Shown: one piece after another, positions 56,166 through 64,000 of the stretch
How positions within the stretch are numbered: the first letter of the stretch is position 1
How the letters are laid out: every line of letters begins with the position of its first letter
From: Zestomonas carbonaria
Lineage (GTDB): Bacteria; Pseudomonadota; Gammaproteobacteria; Pseudomonadales; Pseudomonadaceae
Length of the DNA: 64,000 nt
Direction: 5' to 3'
Assembly (NCBI RefSeq): GCF_904061905.1
Contig: NZ_CAJFCI010000052.1
Location: forward strand, 1-64,000
Notes under the pieces: model-generated
Seen by the model: the letters and a program-made list of their open reading frames with translations, nothing else
Database searches by the model: none
What the model was told of the DNA's origin: nothing
Program-made: the position numbers and the translations under genes

Positions 56166-56338
56166 AGGCGTGTAAGCCTGTGCTGATGGGGATCGCCAGA
56201 AAACCGCCACTGCCTTTTCATCTGGAGATCCAGTTGCTTGATTTCATTTATATTCCATGTTTCTGGAAAAGCGCCCCGCAGGCGATCAAGCCGTAAGGGA
56301 GGGCTTGTTAGGCAGGGATCGCGCGCTAATATCTTCAC

Positions 56339-56472
56339 TGTGTCGATGGATCGGCACAGGCCACCAAGGATGGCGGTCAGGAAATCGCATGAAGCGATGC
56401 ATCAGGAAGATGGGTCCGGAGAGAAAGGGACTATGGACAAAAGAGCGGGCGGGTAAAACCGCCCCTTTTTTT
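56339..56472 (+). ncRNA. rsmZ: RsmZ regulatory RNA
   Basis: A GacA-dependent small RNA that sequesters the translational repressor RsmA/CsrA. Within about 130 bases there are at least seven GGA motifs (GATGGATC, AAGGATG, CAGGAAA, CAGGAAG, CCGGAGA, AGGGACT, ATGGACA), several in loops of short stems such as TGTCGATGGATCGGCA and CCACCAAGGATGGCGG. A TAATAT -10 box lies at 56327-56332. The RNA ends at a GGGCGG/CCGCCC stem (56447-56464) with a run of T residues. The position between rpoS and fdxA matches rsmZ in other Pseudomonas species. The exact start is inferred. Confidence 0.9.
56447..56472 (+). terminator. rsmZ terminator
   Basis: GGGCGG and CCGCCC flank a GTAAAA loop and are followed by seven T residues. 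Confidence 0.88.
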
Positions 56473-56487
56473 GCCTGCAGAAAATGA

Positions 56488-56512
56488 AAAGGCCCGCATT
56501 TCGCGGGCCTTT
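56488..56512 (-). terminator. fdxA terminator
   Basis: GGCCCGC and GCGGGCC form a 7-bp stem with an ATTTC loop (56491-56509). On the minus strand it is followed by TTTTCATTTT, so it ends fdxA and stands head-to-head with the rsmZ terminator. Confidence 0.82.
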
Positions 56513-56530
56513 GGCATTCCGGGCGGCCAA

Positions 56531-56854
56531 TCAGCGTTCCAGATGTTGCAGCTTGTCCTTTACGCCATCCCACTCTTCGGCGTCAGGCAGCGCATCCTTC
56601 TTCTCGGTGATGTTCGGCCAGACTTCCGCCAGTTCGGCGTTCAGTTCGATGAACTCCTGCATCTCCTCCGGTACTTCGTCCTCGGAGAAAATGGCCTGGG
56701 CCGGGCACTCGGGCTCGCACAGTGCACAGTCGATGCACTCGTCCGGGTGGATCACCAGGAAGTTCGGGCCTTCGTAGAAGCAGTCCACCGGACAGACTTC
56801 CACGCAGTCGGTGTACTTGCACTTGATGCAGTTGTCGGTGACGACGAAGGTCAT
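56531..56854 (-). CDS. fdxA: 7Fe ferredoxin FdxA
   Basis: A 107-residue electron carrier with one [3Fe-4S] and one [4Fe-4S] cluster. The first cysteine set is in [20 protein letters not shown] and the second in [16 protein letters not shown]. The C-terminal extension ([20 protein letters not shown]) is that of the Azotobacter-type 7Fe proteins. It is convergent to rsmZ. GAGAGAACTG precedes the ATG. The physiological electron partner is unknown. Confidence 0.95.
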   Translation of the reverse strand: MTFVVTDNCIKCKYTDCVEVCPVDCFYEGPNFLVIHPDECIDCALCEPECPAQAIFSEDEVPEEMQEFIELNAELAEVWPNITEKKDALPDAEEWDGVKDKLQHLER

Positions 56855-56991
56855 TTTCAGTTCTCTCCTCAGACGGCTGGGAGCCCGTCACGGAAAGGGC
56901 TCCTCGGCTCGGGAATTATACTCACGACCCAGGCTGGAGGCCGTCGCTTCCCGAAGCGCGCGGGATTCTACCAGCTTGTGCGGCTTGCGGG

Positions 56992-59571
56992 TTAGCTTCT
57001 TGCTTTCCAGGCGTACAGCAGCTCCAGTGCCTGCCGTGGTGTCACCTCGTTCGGGTCGAGCCGCTGCAGCTCTTCCAGCACCGGGTGCGGCAAGGTGGCG
57101 AACAGGTCGTTCTGGATTGGGGCGAGCGGTTGGCCTGTGTCGTTGCGGGGCGCCTCGTGCGGCAGGCTGGTGGTTTCCAGGCGGGCCAGGTGCTGGCGGG
57201 CGCGCTGGATCACCTCGCCGGGCACGCCGGCCAGTTGCGCCACCGCCAGGCCGTAGCTCTGGCTGGCCGGGCCGGGCAGCACGTGGTGGAGGAACACGAT
57301 GCGTTCGTTGTGCTCGGTGGCGTTGAGGTGCACGTTGGCGATCGCCGGTTCGCTCTCCGGCAGCACGGTCAGCTCGAAATAGTGGGTGGCGAACAGCGTG
57401 TAGGCGCGCAGCTTGGCCAACTGTTCCGCGGCCGCCCAGGCCAGCGACAGGCCGTCGAAGGTGCTGGTGCCACGGCCAACCTCGTCCATCAGCACCAGGC
57501 TGCGGTCGGTGGCGTTGTGCAGGATGTTGGCGGTTTCGCTCATCTCCACCATGAAGGTCGAACGGCCGCCGGCCAGGTCGTCGCTGGAGCCGATGCGGGT
57601 GAAGATGCGGTCGATCAGCGCCAGTTCGCAACTGGCCGCCGGCACGAAGCTGCCGATATGGGCGAGCAGGGCAATCAGCGCCGTTTGCCGCATATAGGTG
57701 GATTTACCGCCCATGTTCGGGCCGGTGATGATCAGCATGCGGGTGCTGTCGTCGAGTTGCAGGTCGTTGGCGACGAAGGGCGTGGTCAGTACCTGTTCGA
57801 CCACCGGGTGGCGGCCCTGCTCGATGCGGATGCACGGCTCGTCGACGAAGCGCGGGCGGTTGAGGTCGAGGTTCAGCGCGCGCTCGGCCAGGTTGCTCAG
57901 CACGTCCAGCTCGGCCAGGGCGGCGGCGGTGTCCTGCAGCGGGGCGAGCTGGCCGATGAGGATTTCCAGCAGCTCTTCGTAGAGCTGCTTCTCCCGGGCC
58001 AGGGCACGGCTCTGGGCGGACAGAGCCTTGTCCTCGAAGGTCTTGAGCTCCGGCGTGATGAAGCGTTCTGCACCCTTCAGGGTCTGGCGTCGCTGGTAGT
58101 CGGCGGGAGCCTGTTCGGCCTGCATGCGCGGCAGTTCGATGTAGTAGCCGTGGATGCGGTTGTAGCCGACCTTCAGGCCCGACAGCCCGGTACGCGCCTT
58201 CTCGCGGGCCTCCAGGTCCATCAGGTACTGGCCGGCGTTCTCGGACAGCGACAGCAGCTCGTCCAGCTCCGGGTCGTAGCCGCGCTTGAGCACGCCGCCG
58301 TCGCGGATCACCGCCGGCGGGTTGTCGATGACTGCCTTCTGCAGCAGTTCCGCGAGTTCCGGGTAGGTGCGGATGTTGCGGGCCAGCTCGTGCAGGTGCG
58401 GCGCCTCCAGGTCGGCCATCGCCTCTTGCAGCTCCGGCAGAGCGGCCAGGGCATCGCGCAGGCGCGCGAGGTCGCGGGGGCGGGCGTTGCGCAGGCCGAT
58501 ACGGGCGAGGATGCGTTCGATGTCGCCGATTTCCTTCAACTGCGGTTGCAGGCGCTCGAAGCGATAACGGTCGAGCAGGCAACTGATCGAGTCCTGGCGC
58601 GCTTCGAGCACCTCGCGCTGGCGCAACGGGCGGTTCAGCCAGCGGGTCAGCAGGCGGCTGCCCATGGCGGTCTGGCAGCGGTCCATCACCGATTGCAGGG
58701 TGTTGTCGCGGCCGCCGGCCAGGTTGGTGTCCAGCTCCAGGTTGCGGCGGCTGGCGCCGTCGAGGATCACCGTGTCGTCGAGGCGTTCATGGCGCAGGCT
58801 GCGCAGGTGCGGCAGGGCGGTGCGCTGGGTTTCCTTGGCGTAGGCCAGCAGGCAGCCGGCGGCGCCGATGGCCAGGGTCAGGTTCTCGCAGCCGAAGCCC
58901 TTCAGATCCTGGGTGCCGAACTGCTGGCAGAGGCTCTTGCGCGCGCTGTCGCGGTCGAAGTCCCAAGGCGCGCGACGGCGCGAACCACGGCGTTTCTCGG
59001 CGGGCAGGTCCTGGGGCCAGTCGTCGGGGATCAGCAGCTCGGCGGGATTCAGGCGCTCCAGTTCGGCGAGCAGGTTTTCCCAGCCGCTCAGTTCCTGGAC
59101 GCTGAAGCGGCCACTGGTGATGTCCAGCACGGCCAGGCCGAACAGTTTCTCGTCGCCCAGCACGGCGGCCAGCAGGTTGTCGCGGCGCTCGTCGAGCAGT
59201 GCCTCGTCGCTGACCGTGCCGGGGGTGATGATGCGCACCACCTGGCGTTCCACCGGGCCCTTGCTGGTGGCCGGGTCGCCGATCTGCTCGCAGATCACCA
59301 CCGACTCGCCGAGCTTGACCAGCTTGGCCAGGTAGCCCTCCGCCGAGTGGAAGGGAATGCCGGCCATCGGGATGCTCTGTCCAGCCGACTGGCCGCGGGC
59401 GGTGAGGGTGATGTCGAGCAGCTTGGCGGCCTTCTTGGCATCCTCGTAGAACAGCTCGTAGAAGTCGCCCATGCGGTAGAACATCAACTGGGCCGGGTAC
59501 TGGTTCTTGAGCTTCCAGTACTGCTGCATCATTGGCGTGTGGGCGGAGAAATCTTGGGCGGCGATGTTCAT
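56992..59571 (-). CDS. mutS: DNA mismatch repair protein MutS
   Basis: An 859-residue mismatch-recognition ATPase. The mismatch-binding Phe-X-Glu is F37-Y38-E39 in [13 protein letters not shown], and the connector, lever and clamp domains follow. Walker [10 protein letters not shown] is at 617-625, and [15 protein letters not shown] with ATHYFELT completes the ATPase. ATG at 59571 gives near-standard length; the frame opens 30 codons earlier. The C-terminal tetramerisation segment is present ([16 protein letters not shown]), so the gene looks intact and no hypermutator lesion is seen. Confidence 0.96.
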   Translation of the reverse strand: MNIAAQDFSAHTPMMQQYWKLKNQYPAQLMFYRMGDFYELFYEDAKKAAKLLDITLTARGQSAGQSIPMAGIPFHSAEGYLAKLVKLGESVVICEQIGDPATSKGPVERQVVRIITPGTVSDEALLDERRDNLLAAVLGDEKLFGLAVLDITSGRFSVQELSGWENLLAELERLNPAELLIPDDWPQDLPAEKRRGSRRRAPWDFDRDSARKSLCQQFGTQDLKGFGCENLTLAIGAAGCLLAYAKETQRTALPHLRSLRHERLDDTVILDGASRRNLELDTNLAGGRDNTLQSVMDRCQTAMGSRLLTRWLNRPLRQREVLEARQDSISCLLDRYRFERLQPQLKEIGDIERILARIGLRNARPRDLARLRDALAALPELQEAMADLEAPHLHELARNIRTYPELAELLQKAVIDNPPAVIRDGGVLKRGYDPELDELLSLSENAGQYLMDLEAREKARTGLSGLKVGYNRIHGYYIELPRMQAEQAPADYQRRQTLKGAERFITPELKTFEDKALSAQSRALAREKQLYEELLEILIGQLAPLQDTAAALAELDVLSNLAERALNLDLNRPRFVDEPCIRIEQGRHPVVEQVLTTPFVANDLQLDDSTRMLIITGPNMGGKSTYMRQTALIALLAHIGSFVPAASCELALIDRIFTRIGSSDDLAGGRSTFMVEMSETANILHNATDRSLVLMDEVGRGTSTFDGLSLAWAAAEQLAKLRAYTLFATHYFELTVLPESEPAIANVHLNATEHNERIVFLHHVLPGPASQSYGLAVAQLAGVPGEVIQRARQHLARLETTSLPHEAPRNDTGQPLAPIQNDLFATLPHPVLEELQRLDPNEVTPRQALELLYAWKARS

Positions 59572-59732
59572 CGAATGATCGGCTGAAAATGGCTCTGGAA
59601 TGGGGATGGCCAGCGAATTGCCAGTGGCGGCGCTGGCCCGGATAGCCGGTAAGGTTACCACGGGATTCGCTCGCGGCAGGCGTACCTTTATCTGGTGTAG
59701 GGTATGGCTTTTCCTATTTTTGGAGCGTTCCC

Positions 59733-60233
59733 GTGGAAGCCATCACCCAACTCGCCGGGCAACTCGGCGCGCGCCTGCTGGGGCTCGGGGCCCAGGTCAC
59801 CACCGCCGAATCCTGTACCGGCGGCGGCATCGCCGAGGCGATTACCCGGATCGCCGGCAGTTCGGGTTGGTTCGAGGCTGGTTATGTCACCTATTCGAAT
59901 GCGCAGAAGACCGCCCAGTTGCAGGTCCCTGCCGAGCTGTTCGCGCAGGTCGGGGCGGTCAGTCGCGAGGTGGTCGAGGCCATGGTACGGGGCGCCCAGG
60001 CCCACAGCGGGGCGCGCTTCGCGGTGGCGGTCAGCGGTATTGCCGGGCCGGACGGCGGTTCCCCGGAGAAGCCGGTCGGCACCGTCTGGCTGGCCTGGGG
60101 CGATGGCCCGCTGCTGTACAGCGAGTGCCGGCTGTTCGCCGGCGATCGCGAAGCGGTGCGCCGACAGACGGTCGAGGCCGCATTGTCGGGGCTCATTCGT
60201 CTGGCCGATGGAGAAAATCCGGCGCAGGGGTAG
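59733..60233 (+). CDS. pncC: nicotinamide-nucleotide amidase (CinA C-terminal family)
   Basis: A 166-residue stand-alone CinA-C-domain protein that deamidates NMN to nicotinate mononucleotide in NAD recycling. [21 protein letters not shown] with the active Ser, YVTYSNAQK and [20 protein letters not shown] are signatures. The GTG start follows GGAGCGTTCCC. It is placed directly before recA, a conserved pairing, separated by the LexA-controlled promoter. Confidence 0.93.
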   Translation: MEAITQLAGQLGARLLGLGAQVTTAESCTGGGIAEAITRIAGSSGWFEAGYVTYSNAQKTAQLQVPAELFAQVGAVSREVVEAMVRGAQAHSGARFAVAVSGIAGPDGGSPEKPVGTVWLAWGDGPLLYSECRLFAGDREAVRRQTVEAALSGLIRLADGENPAQG

Positions 60234-60260
60234 GCGAGCGATTTGCCCTGTGGAATAATA

Positions 60261-60276
60261 CTGTCTACTTATACAG
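60261..60276 (+). promoter_or_regulatory. LexA (SOS) box of recA
   Basis: CTGTCTACTTATACAG fits the CTG-N10-CAG SOS consensus and lies 44 bases before the recA ATG, where it would overlap the promoter. It predicts DNA-damage induction of recA and recX. Confidence 0.9.
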
Positions 60277-60319
60277 TTGTTGGCGGCCGGCAGGCCTCTT
60301 TGATCACGTGAGGATTCCA

Positions 60320-61363
60320 ATGGACGAGAACAAGAAGCGCGCGTTGGCCGCTGCTCTGGGGCAGATCGAGAAGCAGTTCGGCAAGGGCGCGGTAATGCGC
60401 ATGGGCGATCACGAGCGCCAGGCCATCCCGGCCATCTCCACCGGCTCCCTGGGCCTGGACATCGCCCTTGGCATCGGCGGCCTGCCGAAAGGCCGGATCG
60501 TCGAGATCTATGGCCCGGAATCCTCGGGTAAGACCACCCTGACCCTGTCGGTGATCGCCGAGGCGCAGAAACAAGGCGCCACTTGTGCCTTCGTCGACGC
60601 CGAGCACGCCCTGGACCCGGACTACGCCGCCAAGCTCGGCGTGAATGTCGACGATCTGCTGGTGTCGCAGCCGGACACCGGCGAGCAGGCCCTGGAGATC
60701 ACCGACATGCTGGTGCGCTCCAACGCGGTGGACGTGATCATCGTCGACTCCGTGGCCGCCCTGGTGCCCAAGGCCGAGATCGAGGGCGAGATGGGCGACT
60801 CCCACGTCGGCCTGCAGGCGCGCCTGATGTCCCAGGCCCTGCGCAAGATCACCGGCAACATCAAGAACGCCAACTGCCTGGTGATCTTCATCAACCAGAT
60901 CCGCATGAAGATCGGCGTGATGTTCGGCAGCCCGGAAACCACCACTGGCGGTAACGCCCTGAAGTTCTACGCTTCCGTGCGCCTGGACATCCGTCGCATC
61001 GGTTCGGTGAAGGAAGGCGAGGAAGTGACCGGCAGCGAAACCCGCGTCAAGGTGGTGAAGAACAAGGTGTCGCCGCCGTTCCGCCAGGCCGAGTTCCAGA
61101 TCCTCTATGGCAAGGGCATCTACCGCAGCGGCGAGGTCATCGACCTCGGTGTTCAACAAGGCCTGCTGGAGAAGTCCGGCGCCTGGTACAGCTACCAGGG
61201 CAGCAAGATCGGTCAGGGCAAGGCCAACGCCGCCAAGTACCTGGAAGACAACCCGGAAATCGCCAGCACCATCGAGCGGCAGATCCGCGAGAAGCTGCTG
61301 AACAACGGCACCGCCGCCGCTGCCGGTAGCATGGCTGACAACCTGGCCGATATCGACGCTTGA
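60320..61363 (+). CDS. recA: recombinase A
   Basis: A 347-residue strand-exchange recombinase and LexA coprotease. Walker A GPESSGKT is at residues 65-72. Loop L1 and L2 residues are in [20 protein letters not shown] and [19 protein letters not shown]. The acidic C-terminal tail ends NLADIDA. ATG at 60320 follows GTGAGGATTCC. The LexA box upstream predicts SOS control. recX starts seven bases after the stop. Confidence 0.97.
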   Translation: MDENKKRALAAALGQIEKQFGKGAVMRMGDHERQAIPAISTGSLGLDIALGIGGLPKGRIVEIYGPESSGKTTLTLSVIAEAQKQGATCAFVDAEHALDPDYAAKLGVNVDDLLVSQPDTGEQALEITDMLVRSNAVDVIIVDSVAALVPKAEIEGEMGDSHVGLQARLMSQALRKITGNIKNANCLVIFINQIRMKIGVMFGSPETTTGGNALKFYASVRLDIRRIGSVKEGEEVTGSETRVKVVKNKVSPPFRQAEFQILYGKGIYRSGEVIDLGVQQGLLEKSGAWYSYQGSKIGQGKANAAKYLEDNPEIASTIERQIREKLLNNGTAAAAGSMADNLADIDA

Positions 61364-61370
61364 CCCGCCC

Positions 61371-61838
61371 ATGACCGCCGTGCTCGACACGCCTGCTGCA
61401 GTACGGCGGTTCGCCATGGATCTGCTGGCGCGCCGCGAACACGGGCGCGTCGAGTTGACCCGCAAGTTGCGCCAGCGTGGCGCACCGGCGGAGCTGATCG
61501 AAAGCGCCCTCGACCGTCTGACGGAAGAGGGGCTGCTTTCGGAGGCCCGTTATCTGGAAAGCTTCATTTCTTCCCGTGCCCGTTCCGGCTACGGCCCGCT
61601 GCGTATCCGCGAGGAATTGGCGCAGCGTGGCTTGCCGCGTGCGGACATCGAATCCGCGCTGCGCGAAAGCGACCTCGACTGGCGCGGCTTGCTGGCCGAG
61701 ACCTGGCGGCGCAAGTTCGCCGGCAACCTGCCTGGCGATCCGCGCGAACGTGCCAGGCAGATGCGTTTCCTTGCCCAGCGTGGCTATCCCCAGGAATGGA
61801 TCGGCCGCTTGTTGCGTGGCGGCACATTCGACGATTGA
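61371..61838 (+). CDS. recX: RecX, regulator of RecA
   Basis: A 155-residue modulator that binds the RecA filament groove and limits its extension and coprotease activity. Three tandem three-helix repeats are visible ([40 protein letters not shown] and [17 protein letters not shown]). The tight spacing after recA indicates co-transcription through partial readthrough. Confidence 0.94.
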   Translation: MTAVLDTPAAVRRFAMDLLARREHGRVELTRKLRQRGAPAELIESALDRLTEEGLLSEARYLESFISSRARSGYGPLRIREELAQRGLPRADIESALRESDLDWRGLLAETWRRKFAGNLPGDPRERARQMRFLAQRGYPQEWIGRLLRGGTFDD

Positions 61839-61845
61839 GGGAGCG

Positions 61846-62007
61846 TAGGAGCGGCCCATGGCCGCGAACAGTGCTGGGCGTGGTTCCGATTTGCCCGGGC
61901 CATGCCCGCGAATCGCGCGCATGGCGCGCTCCTACGGGAGCGTCGTCATATCTCCAGGTAGAGTCGTTGGTGTTCCCGGATTGCATCCGGGCTGCGGCTC
62001 CCAGTAC
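61846..62007. repeat. REP-like palindrome cluster between recX and the LOG-family gene
   Basis: It includes GTAGGAGC...GCTCCTAC arms enclosing GCGGCCCATGGCCGC, CCCGGGCCATGCCCG and CGCGCGCATGGCGCGC. CCCGGATTGCATCCGGG follows near 61977. The same motifs occur upstream of dnaE and in the 147-bp array. No gene is seen; the region lies between convergent genes. Confidence 0.65.
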
Positions 62008-63078
62008 TCATGCCCAGGCGCTTGGCTGGTTGATGGCGTTGAGCAACTCGCGCAGGCGGCCGTGGTCGCGGCCGTTGAAGGCGAAGGCCAGGCGCGGTAG
62101 TTCGCATAGTTCGGGTTCATCGCTTTCCGCTTCGCAGAAGGGTTGCTGGTTGAATCCGCCGGTCTTGCAGAGGTCGGCGAAGTCCGTGTCCAGCCGCTTC
62201 AGGGCGGCATCGCTCAGGGCATGGTGGAGGCGGATGACGAACTTGTCCTTGAGCCAGCGGCTGGAGTGGAAGTTGCGGTAGAACTGGGCGATTTCCTCGA
62301 CCGCGTCGTCGGCGCTGTACACCAGGCGCATCAGGTGCATGTCGCTGGGCATGATGTAGCCGTTGCCCAGCAGTTGGCGGTCGATGAACTCCAGTGCTTC
62401 CTTCCAGTAGCTGCCGCCGGGCCGGTCGAGCAGCACCACCGGCACGAGGGGGCTCTTGCCGGTCTGGATCAGGGTCAGCACTTCCAGGGCTTCGTCCAGC
62501 GTGCCGAAGCCGCCGGGGCACAGCACCAGGGCGTCGGCTTCCTTGACGAAGAACAGCTTGCGCAGGAAGAAGAAGTGGAATGACAGCAGGTGGTCGGTTC
62601 CTTCGATGGTGGCGTTGGCGCCTTGCTCGAAGGGCAGGGTGATGTTGAAGCCCAGGCTGTATTCCTGTCCGGCACCTTCGTGGGCGGCGGACATGATGCC
62701 GCCCCCGGCGCCCGTGATCACCATCAGTTCGTGGCGTGCCAGGGCAGTACCCAACTGGCGTGCCAGGGCGTAGAGCGGGTGGTTGGCCGGGGTGCGCGCC
62801 GAGCCGAAGACGGTGACCTTGCGACGGCGCTTGAACTGTTCGAGGGTGCTGAAGGCTCGCTCCATCTCGCGCAGGGTCTGCAGCATGATCTTGGCGTCCC
62901 AGCGGTTGCGGTCGGCCTGCGCCATGCGGATCACGGTGACCAGCATGTCGCGGTACAGGTTGAGGTTGGCGCTGGTGCTCGGGGTGCTGAGCTGAATGAG
63001 TTCGTCGACCTTGCTGGCGAGGTCGATTCCGCTGATCTGGAAGTGGCGGGACAGGTAGTCATCCGGTTCGTAAGGCAT
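62008..63078 (-). CDS. LOG-family (TIGR00730-like) protein
   Basis: A 356-residue Rossmann-fold protein with the LOG/lysine-decarboxylase-like signature PGGFGTLDEALEVLT and a GAGGGIMSAAHEGA nucleotide-binding loop. LOG proteins are phosphoribohydrolases that release bases from nucleoside 5'-monophosphates. This longer form has an extra N-terminal helical domain (about 1-95) of unknown role. Bacterial housekeeping relatives such as PpnN cleave purine and pyrimidine monophosphates. ATG at 63078 was chosen over the frame opening 12 codons upstream, as AGGAGAAG precedes it. Confidence 0.82.
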   Translation of the reverse strand: MPYEPDDYLSRHFQISGIDLASKVDELIQLSTPSTSANLNLYRDMLVTVIRMAQADRNRWDAKIMLQTLREMERAFSTLEQFKRRRKVTVFGSARTPANHPLYALARQLGTALARHELMVITGAGGGIMSAAHEGAGQEYSLGFNITLPFEQGANATIEGTDHLLSFHFFFLRKLFFVKEADALVLCPGGFGTLDEALEVLTLIQTGKSPLVPVVLLDRPGGSYWKEALEFIDRQLLGNGYIMPSDMHLMRLVYSADDAVEEIAQFYRNFHSSRWLKDKFVIRLHHALSDAALKRLDTDFADLCKTGGFNQQPFCEAESDEPELCELPRLAFAFNGRDHGRLRELLNAINQPSAWA

Positions 63079-63201
63079 GCGACTTCTCCTTGTACTTCTG
63101 AGCCCGGAGCTCATGGATACTGCGGGGCGCCGTCGGCGGCGCCGGCCGGACCCTTCCGTGCGGGCCCGGCGCTGTCGGCGCGAGGCGCCGGTGGGGCTGG
63201 T

Positions 63202-64000
63202 TCAGATTGCGATCTGTTCTCCCGGTTCAGGAATGGTGGCGAGCCAGTTGAGGCGTTCTTCGAGGGCTTGCTGGAGGGCCAGCATCTTTTCCCGCTCGCC
63301 ATGAACCAAGTAAAGCTCAGGACGATGATCGAAGTGTTTCACCCAGTCGATCAGTTGCGATTGCCCGGCGTGCGCGGAGAAGCCGCCCAGGGTGTGCACC
63401 TTGGCCTTCACAGCGATGCGCTGGTGCAGCAGCTTGACGTTCTGGGCGCCGTCGACGATGGCGCGGCCGAGGGTTCCGCGTGCCTGGAAGCCGGCGAAGA
63501 TCAGGTGGCATTCCGGGCGCCAGAGGTTGTGCTTGAAGTGGTGGAGGATGCGTCCGCCGGTGCACATGCCGCTGCCGGCGATGATGATCGCGCCGCTCTT
63601 GAAGCGGTTGATCGCCATCGACTCCTCGGGCGTCTGGGTGCAGTGCAGGACTGGCAGCCAGTCTTCTATGCGCCGGATCTTGTGGGCGTAGGGCAGGGAC
63701 GGGTCGAGGCCGTTGAGCTGGTCGTAGAAGCGCGTGTAGATGGAGTTGGCGCGGATCGCCATGGGGCTGTCGAGGAACACGGCGCGCTGCGGCAGGCGAC
63801 CTTCCTGGTAGAAGCGGCCGAGGTAGTAGATCAGGTCCTGGGTGCGGCCGACGGCGAATGCCGGGATCAGCACGTTGCCGCCGTCCTTGTGGGCGGCTTG
63901 CAGGATGTCCGCCAGTTCGTCGAGGGTTTCCTCGCTGGGCCGGTGGTCGCGGTCGCCGTAGGTGGATTCCATGAGGATCAGGTCGGCCTCGGTGAGGACG
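63202..64000 (-). CDS. metallo-beta-lactamase/beta-CASP nuclease-like protein, 5' end outside the window
   Basis: The C-terminal part of a CPSF/RNase J-like hydrolase that continues past the right edge. Visible are the metal-site ESTYGDRDH near the edge, the beta-CASP domain with VLIPAFAVGRTQDLIYYLG, the SGMCTGGRILHHF motif and the C-terminal HTLGGFSAHAGQSQLIDWV and YLVHGE metal/RNA-binding segments. Enzymes of this group cut RNA; the function of this bacterial branch is not established. The frame is open from the edge (VLTEADLILMESTYG) without interruption. It is followed by the LOG-family gene on the same strand. Confidence 0.85.
   Translation of the reverse strand, partial: VLTEADLILMESTYGDRDHRPSEETLDELADILQAAHKDGGNVLIPAFAVGRTQDLIYYLGRFYQEGRLPQRAVFLDSPMAIRANSIYTRFYDQLNGLDPSLPYAHKIRRIEDWLPVLHCTQTPEESMAINRFKSGAIIIAGSGMCTGGRILHHFKHNLWRPECHLIFAGFQARGTLGRAIVDGAQNVKLLHQRIAVKAKVHTLGGFSAHAGQSQLIDWVKHFDHRPELYLVHGEREKMLALQQALEERLNWLATIPEPGEQIAI

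Noticed and set aside
56238..56487. Short plus-strand frames (72 and 76 codons) between rpoS and fdxA
   Set aside because: They run through the rsmZ RNA and its terminator and show no protein family features.
59600..60319. Upstream in-frame extension of recA
   Set aside because: It overlaps pncC in another frame and includes the LexA box. The conserved RecA start is the ATG at 60320.

Overview
The window is a high-GC chromosomal stretch of a Pseudomonas species. It looks closest to the P. aeruginosa group: most gene order and protein lengths match, from memory, the PAO1 block PA3614 to PA3667 read backwards (csdA-dapD ... glnD-map-rpsB-tsf-pyrH-frr-uppS-cdsA-dxr-rseP-bamA-skp-lpxD-fabZ-lpxA-lpxB-rnhB-dnaE-accA-tilS-pyrG-kdsA-eno-ftsB-ispD-gfnR-adhC-fghA-ispF-truD-surE-pcm-nlpD-rpoS-rsmZ-fdxA-mutS-pncC-recA-recX). 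Several features differ from PAO1 as I remember it: a YfiR-YfiN-YfiB cassette beside dapC, no symporter gene between rnhB and dnaE, a transporter operon at the left end, and a five-gene pilin-like cluster between fghA and ispF. I therefore favour a relative of P. aeruginosa over PAO1 itself. The species cannot be fixed from the sequence alone.

Layout. 216-5915 (minus): an apparent operon for an OpuC/Yeh-type quaternary-amine ABC importer (permease, CBS-domain ATPase, permease, binding protein), a nitrilase-family hydrolase and an outer-membrane porin. The binding-protein gene carries an in-frame amber codon. 6069-9212 (minus): sufE/csdE-like gene, csdA, dapD and an ArsC/Spx-like gene. 9490-11814 (plus): yfiRNB, a periplasmic-stress to cyclic-di-GMP module with an unusually long yfiN/yfiB overlap. 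11872-16658 (minus): dapC, glnD, map. 16963-42979 (plus): a long housekeeping run for translation, isoprenoid/undecaprenyl and phospholipid precursors, outer-membrane assembly, lipid A, DNA polymerase III alpha, fatty-acid and CTP synthesis, KDO, enolase and FtsB. 43048-46087: the LysR regulator gfnR divergent from adhC-fghA (formaldehyde detoxification).

46059-46571 is a 147-bp tandem repeat array that starts inside the 3' end of fghA. It is followed by an AT-richer segment and then five prepilin-like genes (46877-50781). Three of the five lack the canonical Glu5 of type IV pilins, and the last is a 650-residue PilX-like protein with a large repeat-rich passenger. This is the most likely accessory or undescribed system in the window.

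51056-56097 (plus): ispF-truD-surE-pcm-nlpD-rpoS, then the GacA box and the regulatory RNA rsmZ. fdxA and mutS lie on the minus strand. pncC-recA-recX (plus) has a LexA box before recA. A LOG-family gene and a truncated metallo-beta-lactamase/beta-CASP gene (minus) close the window.

A recurrent intergenic element is scattered through the window: inverted arms built from 7-bp-period repeats (AAGC-type left arm, GCTT-type right arm). It occurs at six loci and includes an expanded array of 13 perfect CCAGCCT copies upstream of dnaE. All coordinates and motifs were read by eye. Database comparisons come from memory and are marked as such.
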